NCBI GenBank assembly: GCA_010909165.1
Contig: VJWM01000218.1
Coordinates: forward strand, 186,001 to 250,000
Source: Anthoceros angustus
Taxonomy: Eukaryota; Streptophyta; Anthocerotopsida; Anthocerotales; Anthocerotaceae
Length of the DNA: 64,000 nt
Reading direction: 5' to 3'
Below the pieces are notes generated by a model. The model saw only the letters and a program-made list of their open reading frames with translations. It did not search any database and had not been told where the DNA came from. The stretch's first letter is position 1. Every line of letters begins with the position of its first letter. Positions 12,701 to 26,633 of this stretch are shown piece by piece. A program made the position numbers and the translations under genes.

Positions 12701-15328
12701 ATCTTCAAGTTCAAGGAGCGTCTACAAAGAGAATGATTGTCTATTTCCACCCATTCATCAATACATGTCTTGTGAAATGTGTAGGAGCACCTTGATAATT
12801 GTCTTCTGTGACCTTGAAATCGTTAAGGCATATGCTTTAATCGCTCTCAGGCTTGACGGTGACATTAGAAACTCATTGGCGGGATACTAGCGATGACAAC
12901 AATCAACACTCTAGTTTCTTGTCGAGTGACATTGAGAAAGTCGGAAGTGGAAGAGGGTCACCTGGTTGCGATGGAATCCAAAGAGCGCGTGACAGCGTTG
13001 AGAACCGTCACATTGATGCCCGCGAAGACTAATGACTTTACGGCCACCGTGATTTCAGCGCAAATCAACAATGAGTACGGCGCGTGATCCTGATTGTGGA
13101 GTCTGCACTGTAGATGTGAAACCACCGAGCACCTGGTGAGCTTCCTTTCCCTCTTGTGATACGCATTGACAGTGCTACATTTTATAGAGCCATTATGGAG
13201 ATGCCAAATCAAAATTAAGAATGTTGCAATCAAACACCGAGGTGGTTACGCACCAAAGTAAGACAAATGGTATCGAGCCAAGAGCATTTAATATTTCAAA
13301 TGAGGGATGAAACCTGCGGCAACACATTGAGATATGGCCGGATTAGCGGTCACTTGCGAGTTCATGATGATAGTGTCTGAACCGCGTGGTAGCTAATTGC
13401 GGAGTGCGTGAGGTTGTTGACTTGCCCGATGCGGTCTTTGGCGATAGAGACGGTCGCCAGGTAATGTTTAGTTAATTTGGTGCTCCACCTGGGAAGATGA
13501 GGCATAAGTTTTTAAACCACGTCGGTAGGCACACGCAGTGTAGGTGCCTCCGCGACTCGGGTGCAGGGTGCGTCGGGACTCCAAACCCTGGCGAATCGTC
13601 AACACGCGCACTTTCGGAATAAATGCTTGATTGGCCGGCAGCTCTCCGAGTGGCGGGACTTTCCGAGATCAGACCGGACGCTTGGCGGTCTTGGCCAGCG
13701 CCGCGGTTGCATCATTGGCGCGGTTCGTCGAGCACCGCGACGGTCTTCCGGACGTAATTCAATGAACCGGATTTAAAGGATGCCGTGGTTGCTCGACCTC
13801 GGTGATTCTTCAAGAAAGAAATGGAATTTTTGAGTGTCCACTTCAATACATGTCTTGTAATCGCAACTTGATACAAAGTTTATTACAATCGATTGTATTA
13901 TACATGCAAGTCAACTTTCCACGGTCCACCTAGGCAAGGTCTAAAACCCCAACATTTTATAAACTTATGTTGCGTATAAATGCTTCGATGCATCGGTGGT
14001 ACCATGTGGAAGATGAAACTTAATTTGTCATCTTCAAATTCAAGGAGCGTCTACAAAGAGGACAATTGTCCTCCATGTTCCACCCATTCATCAATACATG
14101 TCTTGTGAAATGTGTGGAGCACCTTGATAATTGTCGCTTCCTCATCGTGTGAAATCGTTAAGGCATATCTGCAGTAGCTCTGTTCTTGACGGTGATGATT
14201 GACTCATGGTAGATACCCCAACGGCTGTTTTGGCTGGCTGATGACATAGCAATCAACACTCTAGTTTCTTGTCGGTGGCGGAGAAGAAAGTGCGAGAGTG
14301 GAAGGGTCCTTTGGTTACAGATGGAGATCCAAAAGCGCATGCATGACAACGTGAACGTCACGGTAATTGATGCCTGAACTAATGACTTTGCAAGCCACCG
14401 TGCTCAAAGCGCAAATCAACAATGATGCAGCGCATTGATCCTAGATTGTGGAGGTCTGCTTTATAGATGTGAAACTCACCCGACACCTGGTATTCCTTTC
14501 CTCTTGTGATACCTTTGTATGGGCAGGTGTGCTACATTTTATGAAACCATTGTAGGAGATGCCGTCCAAAGGCAAGGAATGTTGCAATCAAACCCTTAGT
14601 GGATTGCACCAAAGTAAGACCGTGGTATCGAGAGCGAGGTTCCAATATTTCAAATGAGGGGATCATGCCGCAGCATTGAGATGGCACCGGATTGGCGGTC
14701 ACTTTGATTTCATGTGATGATGATGTACGATGCGCGTGGTACTGCGAATGCGTGAGGTTGTTGACTTGCAAATACACGAGGTGGGGCGATCGTGAGACGG
14801 TCAACACGGGGTAATGTTTGGTTAGAGTCGATTTGGTGCCACGCGAAGATGAGGCATAGTTCACATACGTGGGTGAGCACGGTGGCGTGCACTCATGACT
14901 CCGGGTCTTGGAGAAAGTGCGTCGGGACTCCGACCCCTCGCGAATCGTCAACTTACGGCGCACTCGGGGCTCAGCGTCACCGGTTGGCGCTCTCGGAGCC
15001 AGCAGGACTCCGGGAGTCGGACGGGCAACCGGATTGGCACGAAGCGCCGCAGGTTGCATCATTGCTTTTCAGTTCGTCGAATTATGACGGTCGCTCGACG
15101 TACGCCAATTCACGTGAACGGTTTAAAGCATGCTGGTGGTTGCTCGATCGGCGATTCTTGAAGAAATGGAATTTTTGAGTGTCACTTGATACATGTCTTG
15201 TGAAATCGCAATTACAAAGTTTATTACAATCGATTGTATTATACATGTGAAGTCAACTTTCACGGTCCACCCTAGGCAAGGTCTAAACCCCAGCATTTTT
15301 GCGCTTATATTGCGTTATAAATGCAGCC

Positions 15329-15568
15329 TTACAAATGCATCTTTGGTACAGTACCATGTGGAAGATGAAACGAGTTTGTCATCTTCAAGTTCAAGGAACG
15401 TCTACAAAGAGGACGGTTGGCTCCTCCATGTTCCACCCATTCATCAATACATGTCTTGTGAAATGTGTGGGGCACCTTGATAGTGTCTTTCTTCCTCCTT
15501 GACCTTGAAATCGTTAAGGCATATCTTAGTCGCTCTCCTGTTCTTGACGGTGATGATTCGAAACTCAT
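15329..15568 (-). pseudogene. RING-H2 remnant with Cys7 changed to Arg
   Basis: A 79-codon frame retains HTFHKTCIDEWVEHGG and then NRPLCRR, where better copies have NCPLCRR, so Cys7 is replaced by Arg. The N-terminal part (GERLRYALTISRS) is frameshifted relative to the ESDCGICLNDF form. At least four of the eight zinc ligands are missing. Confidence 0.65.
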
Positions 15569-16701
15569 CGGCGGGATACCCCAGCAATGTTTAGGTGGCG
15601 CTTTGATGACATAATCAACACTCTAGTTTCTTGTCAGTGACATTGAGAAAGTCGAGGAAGTGGAAGAGGGGTCAGTTGCAGATGGAGATCCAAAGGCGCC
15701 GCGTGACAACGTTGGGAAGCGTCGGTGATTACGAACTATGACTTTGCCAAGCCACCGTGCTCGCGCAAATCAACAATGATGCGCGCATTGATCCTAGATT
15801 GTGGAGTGCTTTACTTGGCATAGATGTGAAACCACCGACACCTAGTGAGCTTCCTTTCCTCATGATACCTTTGTATGGGCGTTGTGCTACATTTTATAGA
15901 GCCATTGTAGGAGATGCCAAATCAAAGCCAAGGAATATTGCAATCAAACACAGGGTAGTTCGCGCAAAATAAGACAAATGGTATCGAGAGCCAAGGCGAT
16001 TCCAATATTTCCAAATGAGGGGATCGCGCGGCAACACATTGAGGATGGCAGGATTGGCGGTCGCACACAGTTCGCTGCGATGATGAGGCACGATCGCCAC
16101 GTGGTGGCCGGAATTAATTGCATTGAGGTTGTTGACTTGCCGTCCTGGTCTTGGTGTAAGCGGCTGTCGACGGGGTAATGTTTGGTTAAGTCAATTTGGT
16201 ACTCCGCCGGAAGATGAGGCATCGTTCACAAGCCACGTCGGTAGGCACGGCTCTTGCGGTGCTCCCATGACTCCTGGAGTGCCTGGTGCGTCGGGACTCC
16301 AGGCCCGATCATCAACTTACCGCCTCAGGTCAGCGTGCCCGGTTGGCGGCAGCTCGGGCGCCCGGGACTCCCGAGGAAATATCGGGCGGAGCAACAGGGG
16401 CGGCAGTCTGGCGCCGCAAGGTTATCGTTGGCATCAGTTCGTCAAATGACAACGACCACGAGATCGCTCGCGGGCCAATGATTGGTCCGTGAACGGATTT
16501 AAGGATACGTGGTTTCGACTATCAGCGATTCTTGAAGAAAGAAATGGAATTTTTGAGTGTCCACTTCAATACATGTCTTGTGAAATGCGCAACTTGATAC
16601 AAAGTTTATTACAATCGATTGTATTATACATGTGAAGTCAACTTTCACGGTCCACCCTAGGCAAGGTCCTAAACCCCAACATTTTGTACGCTTATGTTGC
16701 G

Positions 16702-17109
16702 TTATAAATCGCCTAGGTACATCTTGGCCGGTACCATGTGGAAGATGGGAAGCGAGTTTGTCATCTTCAAGTTCAAAGGAGACGCTCTAAAGAGACAGTT
16801 GGCTCCTCCATGTTCCACCCATTCATCAATACATGTCTTGTGAAATGTGTGGGAGCACCTTGATAATTGTCTTGCTTCCTCAACCTTGAAATCGTTAAGG
16901 CATATCTTGCAATCGCTCTCTGTTCTTGACAGTGATGATTCAAACTCATGGAGGATACTAGCAGTGTTTGGGCACGATGACATAACAATCAACACTCTAG
17001 TTTCTTGTCGGTGACATTGAAAGTCAAGTGGAAGAGGGGTCCTTTGGTTGCAGATGGAGATCCAAAGAGCGCACGCATTGACAGCGTTGAGAACGCCACG
17101 TGATGCCAC
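16702..17109 (-). pseudogene. RING-H2 frame, 135 codons, seven of eight ligands
   Basis: The frame runs from a region upstream of the finger (TRQETRVLIVMSS in part) through FESSLSRTESDCKICLNDF and RQLSRCSHTFHKTCIDEW to GGANC, giving Cys1, Cys2, Cys3, His4, His5, Cys6 and Cys7. It then shifts (LFRAS in place of PLCRR), so Cys8 is lost. This copy supports the upstream extension E-F-E-S-S-L-S-R-T-E-S-D-C in the finger's frame. Family role: RING-H2 domains bind E2 enzymes and promote ubiquitin transfer. No membrane segment or other domain is recognisable. Confidence 0.72.
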
Positions 17110-20100
17110 GAACTAATGACTTTGCCACCGTGCTCAAGCAATCAACAATGAGTCGCTGCATTGATCCTAGATTGTGGAGGTGCTGTTTGTAGATGTGAAA
17201 CCACCGACACCTAGTGAGCTTCCTTTCCCTCTGTGATACCTTTGTATGGGCAGGCATGCTACATTTTATAGAGCCATTGTAGGATGCCAAATCCAAAGGC
17301 CAAGGAATGTTGCAATCCAAACACCGAGTGGTTCGCACCAAAGTAAGACAAATGGTATCGAGCAAAGGAGCGATTCCAATATTTCCAAATGAGGATCGAC
17401 ACGGCAACACATTGAGGATGGCACCGGATTGGCGGTCCCCGATTCATTGGCGATGATAGTATGCGATGCGCCCGCGTGGTGGCCAAGTGAATTAGTGCGT
17501 GAGGTTGTTGACTTGCCCGATACACGAGGTCTTTGGCGATAAGCGGACGGTCCAACCCGTAATGTTTGGTTAAGGTCAATTTAGTGCTCCTGCCGGAAGA
17601 TGAGGCATCGTTCACAAGCCACGTCGGTGAGCACGTGCGTGCCTCCGCGACTCCGGGTGCCGATGGTGCGTCGGGACTCAGGCCCCTCGAATCGTCAACT
17701 TACGGCCTCGGGAATACGGCGTGCGGTTGGCCCGGCGCTCTCGGCGCCACGGGACTCCGAGGTCGGACGGACGACGGGGCTTACAGCGAGTACGGCGGGC
17801 GCGCAGGTTGCATCATTTGCTTTCGGTCATTAATGACCAGCGACGGATCGCTCGTGACGGCAATTCACGTGAACCGGATTTAAAGGATGCCGGTGGTTGC
17901 TCGATATCGACTATCTTCAAGAAAGAAATGGAATTTTGAGTGTCCACTTCAATACATGTCTTGTGAAATGCAACGATACAAAGTTTATTACAATCGATTG
18001 TATTATACATGTGAAGTCAACTTTCACGGTCCACCCTAGGCAAGGTCTAAAACCCCAACATTTTGTATACGCTTATGTTGCGTTATAATCGCCTAGGTAC
18101 GTGGCTTTATTTTGGTACCATGTGGAAGATGGGAAGCTTGAGTTTGTCATCTTCAAGTTCAAAGGGACGTCTACAAAGAGGACAGCTTTGGCCTCCATGT
18201 TCCACCCATTCATCAATACATGTCTTGTGAAATGTGTGGGAGCACCATGATAATTGTGCTGCTCCTCATCGACCTTGAAATCGTTCGGCATATGCAATCG
18301 CTCTCGTTCTTGTGGTGATGATTCAACTCATCGTGAGGATACCCCTAAATTTATTTGGTGGCGCTGATGACAACAATCAACACTCTAGTTTCTTGTCGAA
18401 GTGACATTGAGAAAGTCGGAAGGGGTCCGGTTGCAGCCGGATGGAGATCCAAAGAGCGCCGCGTGACAGCGTTGAGAAGCGTCACATTGATGCCACAGAC
18501 TAATGACTTTGCCAAAGCCACAGTATCAAAGCGCAACCAACAATGAGTAGGCGCATTGATCCTAGATTGTGGAGGTGCTGCAGTGTAGATGTGAAACCAC
18601 AGCACCTGGTGAGCTTCCTTTCCTCGTGATACCTTTGTATGGCAGTGCTACATTTTATAGAGCCATTGTAGGAGATGCCAAATCCAAAGGCCAAGGAATA
18701 TTGCAATCAAACACCGAGTGGTTCGCACCAAGTAAGACAAATGGTATCGAGAGCCAAGGAGCGATTCCAATATTTCCAAATGAGGGATCGGCACCGGCAA
18801 CACTGAGGATGGCACGGTTGGCGAGTCCGCACCAGTTCCTATGATGATAGTATACGCCATGCGCGTGGTGGCCAAGTGAATGTGAATTGCGTGAGGTTGT
18901 TGACTTGCCCGATACTGCGGAGTGGCATGGGCGATAGCAGAAGTCCGGTAATGTTTGGTTAAGTCGAATTTGGTGCTCTGCCCGGGAAGATGAGGCATCG
19001 TTCATAAGCCACGTCGGTAGGCACGGGCCGGCACTCATGACTCCGGAGTGCCGATGGTGCGTCGGGACTCCGGCCCCTCGCGAATCGTCAACTTACCGGC
19101 GCACTGGAATCTGCGTCTTGGGTTGGCCGGCAGCTCTCGGTGGCGGGACTCCGGCAGACGGCAGCCGGGGACGCTTGGCGAGTCTTGGCCGTTGCATCAT
19201 TTGGCACTCGGTCGTCAGCCGACCATGACCGACGTCATGACGCCTTAATTCACGTGAGCCGGTTTAAAGGATGCGTGGTTGCTCGACTATCGGATTCTTC
19301 AAGAAAGAAATGGAATTTTTGAGTGTCCACTTCAATACATGTCTTGTGAAATGCTAACTTGATACAAAGTTTATTCGATGTATTGTACATGTGAAGTCAA
19401 CTTTCACGTCCACCCTAGGCAAGGTCTAAAACCCCAACATTTTGTACGCTTATGTTGCGTTATAAATCGCCTAGGTGTCATTTTGGTACCATGTGGAAGA
19501 TGGGAAAGCTGGGTTTGTCATCTTCAAGTTCAAAGGGCGTCTACAAAGAGGACAATGGTTGGCTCCTCCATGTTCCATTCATCAATACATGTCTTGTGAA
19601 ATGTGGGAGCACCTTGATAATTGTGTTTTGCTTCCTCATCACCTTGAAATCGTTAAGGCATATCTTGCAATCGCTCTCCTTCTTGACAGTGTGATGATTC
19701 GAAACTCATCGTGGGGATACCTAGCAGTACATTAGTGGCGCTGACATAGCAATCAACACTCTAGTTTCTTGTCGGTGACATTGAGAAAGTCGGAAGTGGA
19801 AGAGGGGTCCTTTGGTTGGGATGGAGATCCAAAAATGCGCACGTGACAACGTTGAGAGCACATTGATGCCACGAACTAATGACTTTGCCAAAGCCACCGC
19901 TCAAGCGCCAAATCAACAATGAGTACGCGCATTGATCCTAGATTGTGGAGTCTTTGCAGGTAGATGTGAAACCACCGACACCTAGTGAGCTTCCTTTCCT
20001 CTTGTGATACCTTTGTAGGCAGTTTGCATACATTTTATAGAGCCATTGTAAGATGCCAAATCCAAAGGCCAAGGAATATTGCAATCAAACATAGTGGTTC

Positions 20101-23100
20101 GCACCAAAGTAAGACAAATGGTATCGAGAGCCAAGGAACGCGATTCCAATATTTCAAATGAGGATCGACACCCAACACATTGAGGATGGCACCGGATTGG
20201 CGGTCACTTTTGATTCCGCCCCGATGATGAGTATGCGCCCGCCACGTGGTAGCCAAGTGGTGCTTAATGCGTGAGGTTGTTGACTTGCGATACGAGGTCT
20301 TTAGGCGATGAATGATCCAACCCGGGGTAATGTTTGGTTAAGTCGAATTTGGTGCTCACGAAGATGAGGCATCGTTCACAAGCCACGTCGGTAGGTACTA
20401 CGCAGTGCGGTGCACTCATGACTCCGGAGTGCCGATGGTGCGTGGGACTCCGGGCCCCTCGCGTCACGTCAACTTACCGGGCGTTTCGGAATAGCGTCTT
20501 GGGTTGGCGGCAACTCTCGGGCGCGGGACTCCGGTCCGGGCGAAGACAGGGCTTGGCGGTGCGGCGCGCCACGCAAGGTGCATCATTTGGCTCGGTTATC
20601 GAATTGATGGATGCCGACGCCTTAATTCCGATAGACGGATTTAAAGGATGCGTGGTTGCTTTCGACTATCGATTCTTGAAGAAAGAAATGGAATTTTTGA
20701 GTGTCCACTTCAATACATGTCTTATAAATGCGCAACTTGATACAAAGTTTATTACAATCGATTGTATACATATGAAGTCAACTTTCACCCTAAAGCAAGG
20801 TCTAAAACCCCAACATTTTATGTCACGCTTATGTTGCGTTATAAATCGCCTAGATGTCTTTTGGTACAAGGTACCATGTGGAAGATGGGAAACGAGTTTG
20901 TCATCTTCAAGTTCAAAGACGTCTACAAAGAGACGATTGGCTCCTCATGTTCCACCATTCATCAATACATGTCTTGTAAATGTGTGGAGCACCTGTGATA
21001 ATTGTCTTCCTTCATCACCTTGAAATCGTTAAGGCATATCTTATTAAATCGCTCTGTTCTTGACGGTGATGATTGAAACTCATCGTAGGATACCCCTGGC
21101 AATTTGTTTGGTGGCGCTGATGACATAGCAATCAACACTCTAGTTTCTTGTCGGTGACATTGAGAAAGTCGGAGTGGAAGAGGGGTCCCTTGGTTGCAGC
21201 AGATGGAGATCAAGAGCGCCGCGTGACAACGTTGAGAGCGTCACGCCACGAACTAATGACTTTTCCAGCCACCGTGCTCAAACGCAAATCAACAATGAGT
21301 GCGCGCATTGATCCTAGATTGTGGAGGTCTGCATGTGAAACCACGACACTAGTGAGCTTCCTTTCCTCGTGATACCTTTGTATAGGCGGTGTGCTACATT
21401 TTATAGAGCCATTGTAGGAGATGCCAAATCAAGGCCAAGGAATGTTGCAATCAAACACCGTGGTTAGCAAAGTAAGACAAATGGTATCGAGAGCCGACGA
21501 TTCCAATATTTCCAAATGAGGACTGGGATAAACAAGCGGCAACACATACTGAGGATGGCATACCGGATTGGCGGTCCGCACGTTCCATTAGCGATGATAG
21601 TGCACGATCGCCATGGTGGCCAAGTGAATTGCGGAATTGCGAGGTTGTTGTTGACTTGCCCATACAGGTGCTAGGCGATAGCGGACGGTCCGTAATGTTT
21701 GGTTAAGTCGAATTTGGTGCTCCCCGGAGAAGATGAGGCATCGTTAAAACCACGCCGGTAGGCACGGTACCAAGCCGGCACTCATGACTCCGGGTCTTGG
21801 AGTGGTGCGTGGGACTCCGACCCCTCGCGAATCGTCAACCGGCCTTTTCGGGAATACGCGTCTGGGTTGTCTCAGGCCTTGGGACTCCGGACTCGGGCAG
21901 AACGGCGGACGCTTGGCGGAGGAGTGCGCGCGCAAGGTTGCATCATTTATTTTCGGTTATCGAATTGACCAACGACGGATCGCCATGGAGCAGCCAATTC
22001 ACGTGGGATTTAAAGGATGCCGGTTGCTCGACTATAAGCGATTCTTCAAGAAAGAAATGGAATTTTTGAGTGTCCACTTATACATGTCTTGTGAAATATA
22101 CAACTGATACAAGTTTACAATCGATTGTATTATACATGTGAAGTCAACTTTACTCCATTCTAGGCAAGGTCTAAAACCCCAACATTTTGTATGCGCTTGT
22201 TATGCTTGCCGTCGCTAGTGCGTGGCTGGTACCATGTGGAAGATGGGAAACGAGTTTGTCATCTTCAAGTTCAAAGGATCGCCATAAAGAGGACAGTTGG
22301 CTCCTCCATGTTCCACCATTCATCAATACATGTCTTGTGAAATGTGTGGGAGCACCTTGATAATTGTCTTGCTTCCTCATGCCTTGAAATCGTTAAATAT
22401 ATGCTGCAATCGCTCTCCTGTTTTCGACAGTGATGATTCGAAACTCATCGTGAGGATACTACATTTGCTTGGTGGCGCGATGACATAGCAATCAACACTC
22501 TAGTTTCTTGTCGAGTGACATTGAGAAAGTCGGAAGTGGAAGAGGGTCACCGGTTGCGGCGGATGGAGATCCAAGAGCGCAGTGACAACATTGAGAGCGT
22601 CACATTGATACCCAATAACTAATGACTTTGCCAAACCACACCGTACTCAAACGCAAATCAACAATGAGTCGCGATTGATCCTAGATTGTGGAGGTCTTGC
22701 CGGTGTAGATGTGAAACCAACACCTAGTGAGCTTCCTTTCTCACGATACCTTTGTATGGCAAGTGTGCTACATTTTTATGAGCCATTGTAGAGATGCCAA
22801 AATGCAATCAAAGGCCAAGGAATGTTGCAATCAAACACGAAATTGGTTATACCAAAATAAGACAAATGGTATCGAGCGAGCGATTCCAATATTTCCAAAC
22901 GAGGGGATCGGCTAACAGCGGCAACACATTGAGGATGTACCGGATTGGCGGTCACTTTGCGACGAGTGATATGATGCCTGCGACAGTGGCCAAGTGGAAT
23001 GCTGAGTGCGTGAGGTTGTTGACTTGCCCGATACTGCGAGGTCTTGGCGATAGCGGACCAGTCAACCCGGGGTAATGTTTAGAGGTAATTTGGTGCTCCC

Positions 23101-23961
23101 GGAAGATGAGGCGTCGTTCACAAGCCACGTAGGTACCGCCGGCACTCATGACTCCGGTGTGCAGGTGGTGCGTCGGGACTCCGACGCGTCAACTTCTACC
23201 GCGCACTCGAATATCTACAGCGTGCGGGTTGGCCTCTCGGGCGCTCAGGTGGACGGAAGCAGGGCCTTGGCAGCGGCGTCATGTTGCGCCGCACATCATT
23301 GCTTTCAGTTGAATCGACCTAGACCAGATCGCTCGCGACGCCTAATTCACGTGAACGGTTTAAAGGATGCCGTGGTTGCTCGACCTATCGGCGATTCTTC
23401 AAGAAAGAAATGGAATTTTTGATGTCCACTTCAATACATGTCTTGTGAAATGCAACAGTACAAAGTTTATTACAATCGATTGCTTATATACATGTGAAGT
23501 CACTTTCACGGTCCACCCTAGGCAGGGTCTAAAACCCCAACATTTTGTATGCGCTTATGTTGCGTATAAATCGCCTAGTGTCCGTCGGGGTACCATGTGA
23601 AGATGGGAAACGCAGTTTGTCATCTTCAAGTTCAAAGGAGACGTCTACAAAGAGGACAGCTTGGCTTCCATGTTCCACCCATTCATCAATACATGTCTTG
23701 TGAAATGTGGAGCACCTTGATAATGTGCCGCTCTCATCAGCCTTGAAATCTCGTTATGCATATGTCAATCGCTCTCCTGCTTGACGTGATGATTCGAAAC
23801 TCATCGTGATACCCTAGCAATTTGTTTGGTCACCGCGCTGATGACATAGCAATCAACACTCTAGTTTCTTGTCGAGGACATTGAGAAAGTCGGAAGTGGA
23901 AGAGGGTCACCGTTGCAGCGTATGGAGATCCAAAGAGCGACGTGACAACGCGTTGAGAACG

Positions 23962-24570
23962 TCACATTGATGCCATGTAACTAATGACTTTGCCAAAGCC
24001 ACCGTACTCACGCAAATCAACAATGAGTACGCGCATTGATCCTAGATTGTGGAGGTGTTGCGATGTAGATGTGAAACCACCGACACAGTGAGCTTCCTTC
24101 CTACCGTGATACCTTTGTAGCAGGCGCATGCTACATTTTATAGAGCCATTAGGAGATGCCAACCAAGGCCAAGGAATGTTGCAATCAAACACCCAGTGGT
24201 TCGCACCAAAGTAAGACAAATGGTATCGAGCCAAGGAACGATTCCAATATTTCCAAATGAGGGATCGACGCGGCAACACATCGAGGATGGCACCGGTTGG
24301 CGGTCGCACCTTGCCCGTAGCGATGATGAGTATGCAACGATGCCACGTGGTGGCCAAGTGAATTGCGGATTGCGTGAGGTTGTTGACTTGCCGATGCAGG
24401 TGTCGCGAGGCGATAGCGGACGTCAACCCGCGTAATGTTTGGATTAAGAATTTGGTGCTCGCCCGGAAGATGAGGCATCGTTCACAAGCCACGTCGGTGA
24501 CGGCCACGGTGCACTCATGACTGGGTGCCGATGGTGCGCTTCGGGACTCCCGACCCCTCGCGAATCTCAA
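23962..24570 (-). pseudogene. Unrecognised 202-codon composite minus frame
   Basis: This open frame covers the GC-rich and middle parts of the unit, including SHEC, QVNNLTQ, RSLIWKYWNRS and MRVLIVDL segments also seen in other units. It moves between local reading frames through indels (for example SLIWKYW here versus PHLEILES in other copies), so it is likely a chance composite in a stop-poor strand. I recognise no domain. It ends before the RING-H2 segment. Confidence 0.3.
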
Positions 24571-24954
24571 CGCGCCTTTCGGGAATACGGCGTGCGGTTG
24601 GCCGACGCTCGGCGGCGCCGGACCCGGTCGGATTTAACGACGGGACGCTTGGCGAGTCTTGGCCGGCGCTAAGGTTGCATCATTTGGCACTCGGTTCGTC
24701 GAATCGACCCCGACCGTATCGCCATGGACGCCAATTCACGTGAAGATTTAAAGGATGCCGTGGTTGCTCGACTATCGTGACGATTCTTGAAGAAAGAAAT
24801 GGAATTTTTGAGTGTCCACTTCAATACATGTCTTGTGAAATGCAACTTGATACAAAGTTTATTACAATCGATTGTATTATACATGTGAAGTCAACTTTCA
24901 CGGTCCACCCTAGGCAAGGTCTAAAACCCCAACATTTTGTACGCTTATGTTGCG

Positions 24955-25164
24955 TTATAAATCGCCAGTGCATGGTACGGTACCATGTGGAAGATGGGAA
25001 ACGCAGTTTGTCATCTTCAAGTTCAAAGGACGTCTACAAGAGGACAGGTTGGTTCTTCCATGTTCCACCCATTCATCAATACATGTCTTGTGAAATGTGT
25101 GGAGCACCTTGATAATTGTCGCTTCCTCATCGGCCTTGAAATCGTTAAGGCATATGCCTTGCAA
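24955..25164 (-). pseudogene. RING-H2 remnant, variant linker
   Basis: This 69-codon frame has GICLNDFKADEEA, then a shift (TIIKVL), then HTFHKTCIDEWVEHG, and ends RTNLSSCRR. The first cysteine precedes the frame and Cys3 is lost to the shift. The linker DEEA resembles ordinary RING-H2 fingers more than the MRKR of most other copies, but one indel separates the two readings. Confidence 0.6.
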
Positions 25165-26282
25165 TCGCTCTCTGACAGTGATGATTCAACTCATCGTAGG
25201 ATACCCCCAATTTGCCTTGGTGGCGATGACATGTAATCAACACTCTAGTTTCTTGTCGAGTGACATTGAGAAAGTCGAAGTGGAAGAGGGGTCACGTTGC
25301 GTATGGAGATCCAAAGAGCGCCGCGTGACAACGCTGAAACGTCACATTGATGCCACAGACTAATGACTTTGCCAAAGCCACCGTACTTTCAAACGTAAAT
25401 CAACAATGAGTACGCGCATTGATCCTAGATTGTGGAGGTCTTTAGCACTGTAGATGTGAAACCACCGACACTCTAGTGAGCTCTTTCCCTCGCGGATACC
25501 TTTGTATGGGCATTTGTGCTACATTTTATAGAGCCATTGTAGGAGATGCCAAATCCAAAGGCCAAGGAATGTTGCAATCAAACACCGAGTGGTTCGCACA
25601 AAGTAAGACAAATGGTATCGAGAGCCAAGCGATTCCAATATTTCCAAATGAGGGATCGACATGCAACACATTGAGGATGGCACCGGATTGGCGGTCCGCA
25701 CTCGCCCGCTGATGATAGTATGCGTACCGCCACGTGGTGGCCAAGTGAATTGGAATTGCGTGAGGTTGTTGACTTGCCCGATACACGAGTGCGATGAGCA
25801 GAGACGGTCCGGGGTAATGTTTGGTTAAGTCGAATTTGGTGCTCCCGCTCAAGATGAGGCATCGCTCACAAGCCACGTCGGTAGGCACGGTACGGCACTC
25901 ACTGACTCCGGTGCCGATGGTGCGTCGGGACTCCCGACCCCGATCGCTCAACTTACCGCGACTCGGGAATATCGCGTCCGTTGGCCGACGCCTCGGGCGC
26001 CGGACTCTGGCCTGAGACAGGAACGGCGGGGCGCTAGTCTTGCAGGCGCGGCGCCGCAAGGTTGCATCATTTGGCACTTTCGGTTCGCCGGGCGACCCAA
26101 CTGACCGGATCGCTCGCGACGCCAATTCACGGAACCGGATTTAAAGGATGCCGTGGTTGCTCGACTATCGCGATTCTTCAAGAAAGAAATGGAATTTTTG
26201 AGTGTCCACTTCAATACATGTCTTGTGAAATGCATAACTTGATACAAAGTTTATTACAATCGATTGTATTATACATGTGAAG

Positions 26283-26633
26283 TCAATCTTTCACGGTCCA
26301 CCCTAAAGGTCTAAAACCCCAACATTTTGTACGCTTATGTTGCGTTATAAATCGCCTAGGTCTCTTTGGTGGTACCATGTGGAAGATGGGAAACGAGTTT
26401 GTCATCTTCAAGTTCAAAGGACGTCTACAAAGAGGACAGTTGGCTCCTCCATGTTCCACCCATTCATCAATACATGTCTTGTGAAATGTGTGGGAGCACC
26501 TTGATAATTGTCGCTTCCTCATCGCCTTGAAATCGTTAAGGCATATCGCAATCGCTCTCCGTTCTTGACAGTGATGATTGAAACTCATCGGGGATACCCT
26601 AATAAATGCTTTGGCGGCACGATGACATAGCAA
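26283..26633 (-). pseudogene. RING-H2 frame, seven of eight ligands
   Basis: A 116-codon frame contains ICLNDFKAMRKRQLSRCSHTFHK in part, TCIDEW and CPLCRRPLN, so Cys2 to Cys8 are in register. Cys1 is lost because gcatatcgcaatc lacks two bases relative to gcatatgccgcaatc, giving AIAIC instead of DCGIC. The frame continues past the finger into the AT-rich block (FPIFHMVP, then ITQHKRTKCWGF). Confidence 0.72.

Noticed and set aside
20334-21023. Plus-strand open frame of 229 codons
   Set aside because: It runs antisense across the finger region and AT-rich block of one unit, is not kept open in neighbouring units, and has no recognisable domain. Its length follows from local indels.
25526-26125. 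199-codon minus frame spanning the GC-rich part
   Set aside because: It is a composite of local frames joined by indels, as shown by different peptides for the same DNA in other units. No family is recognised.
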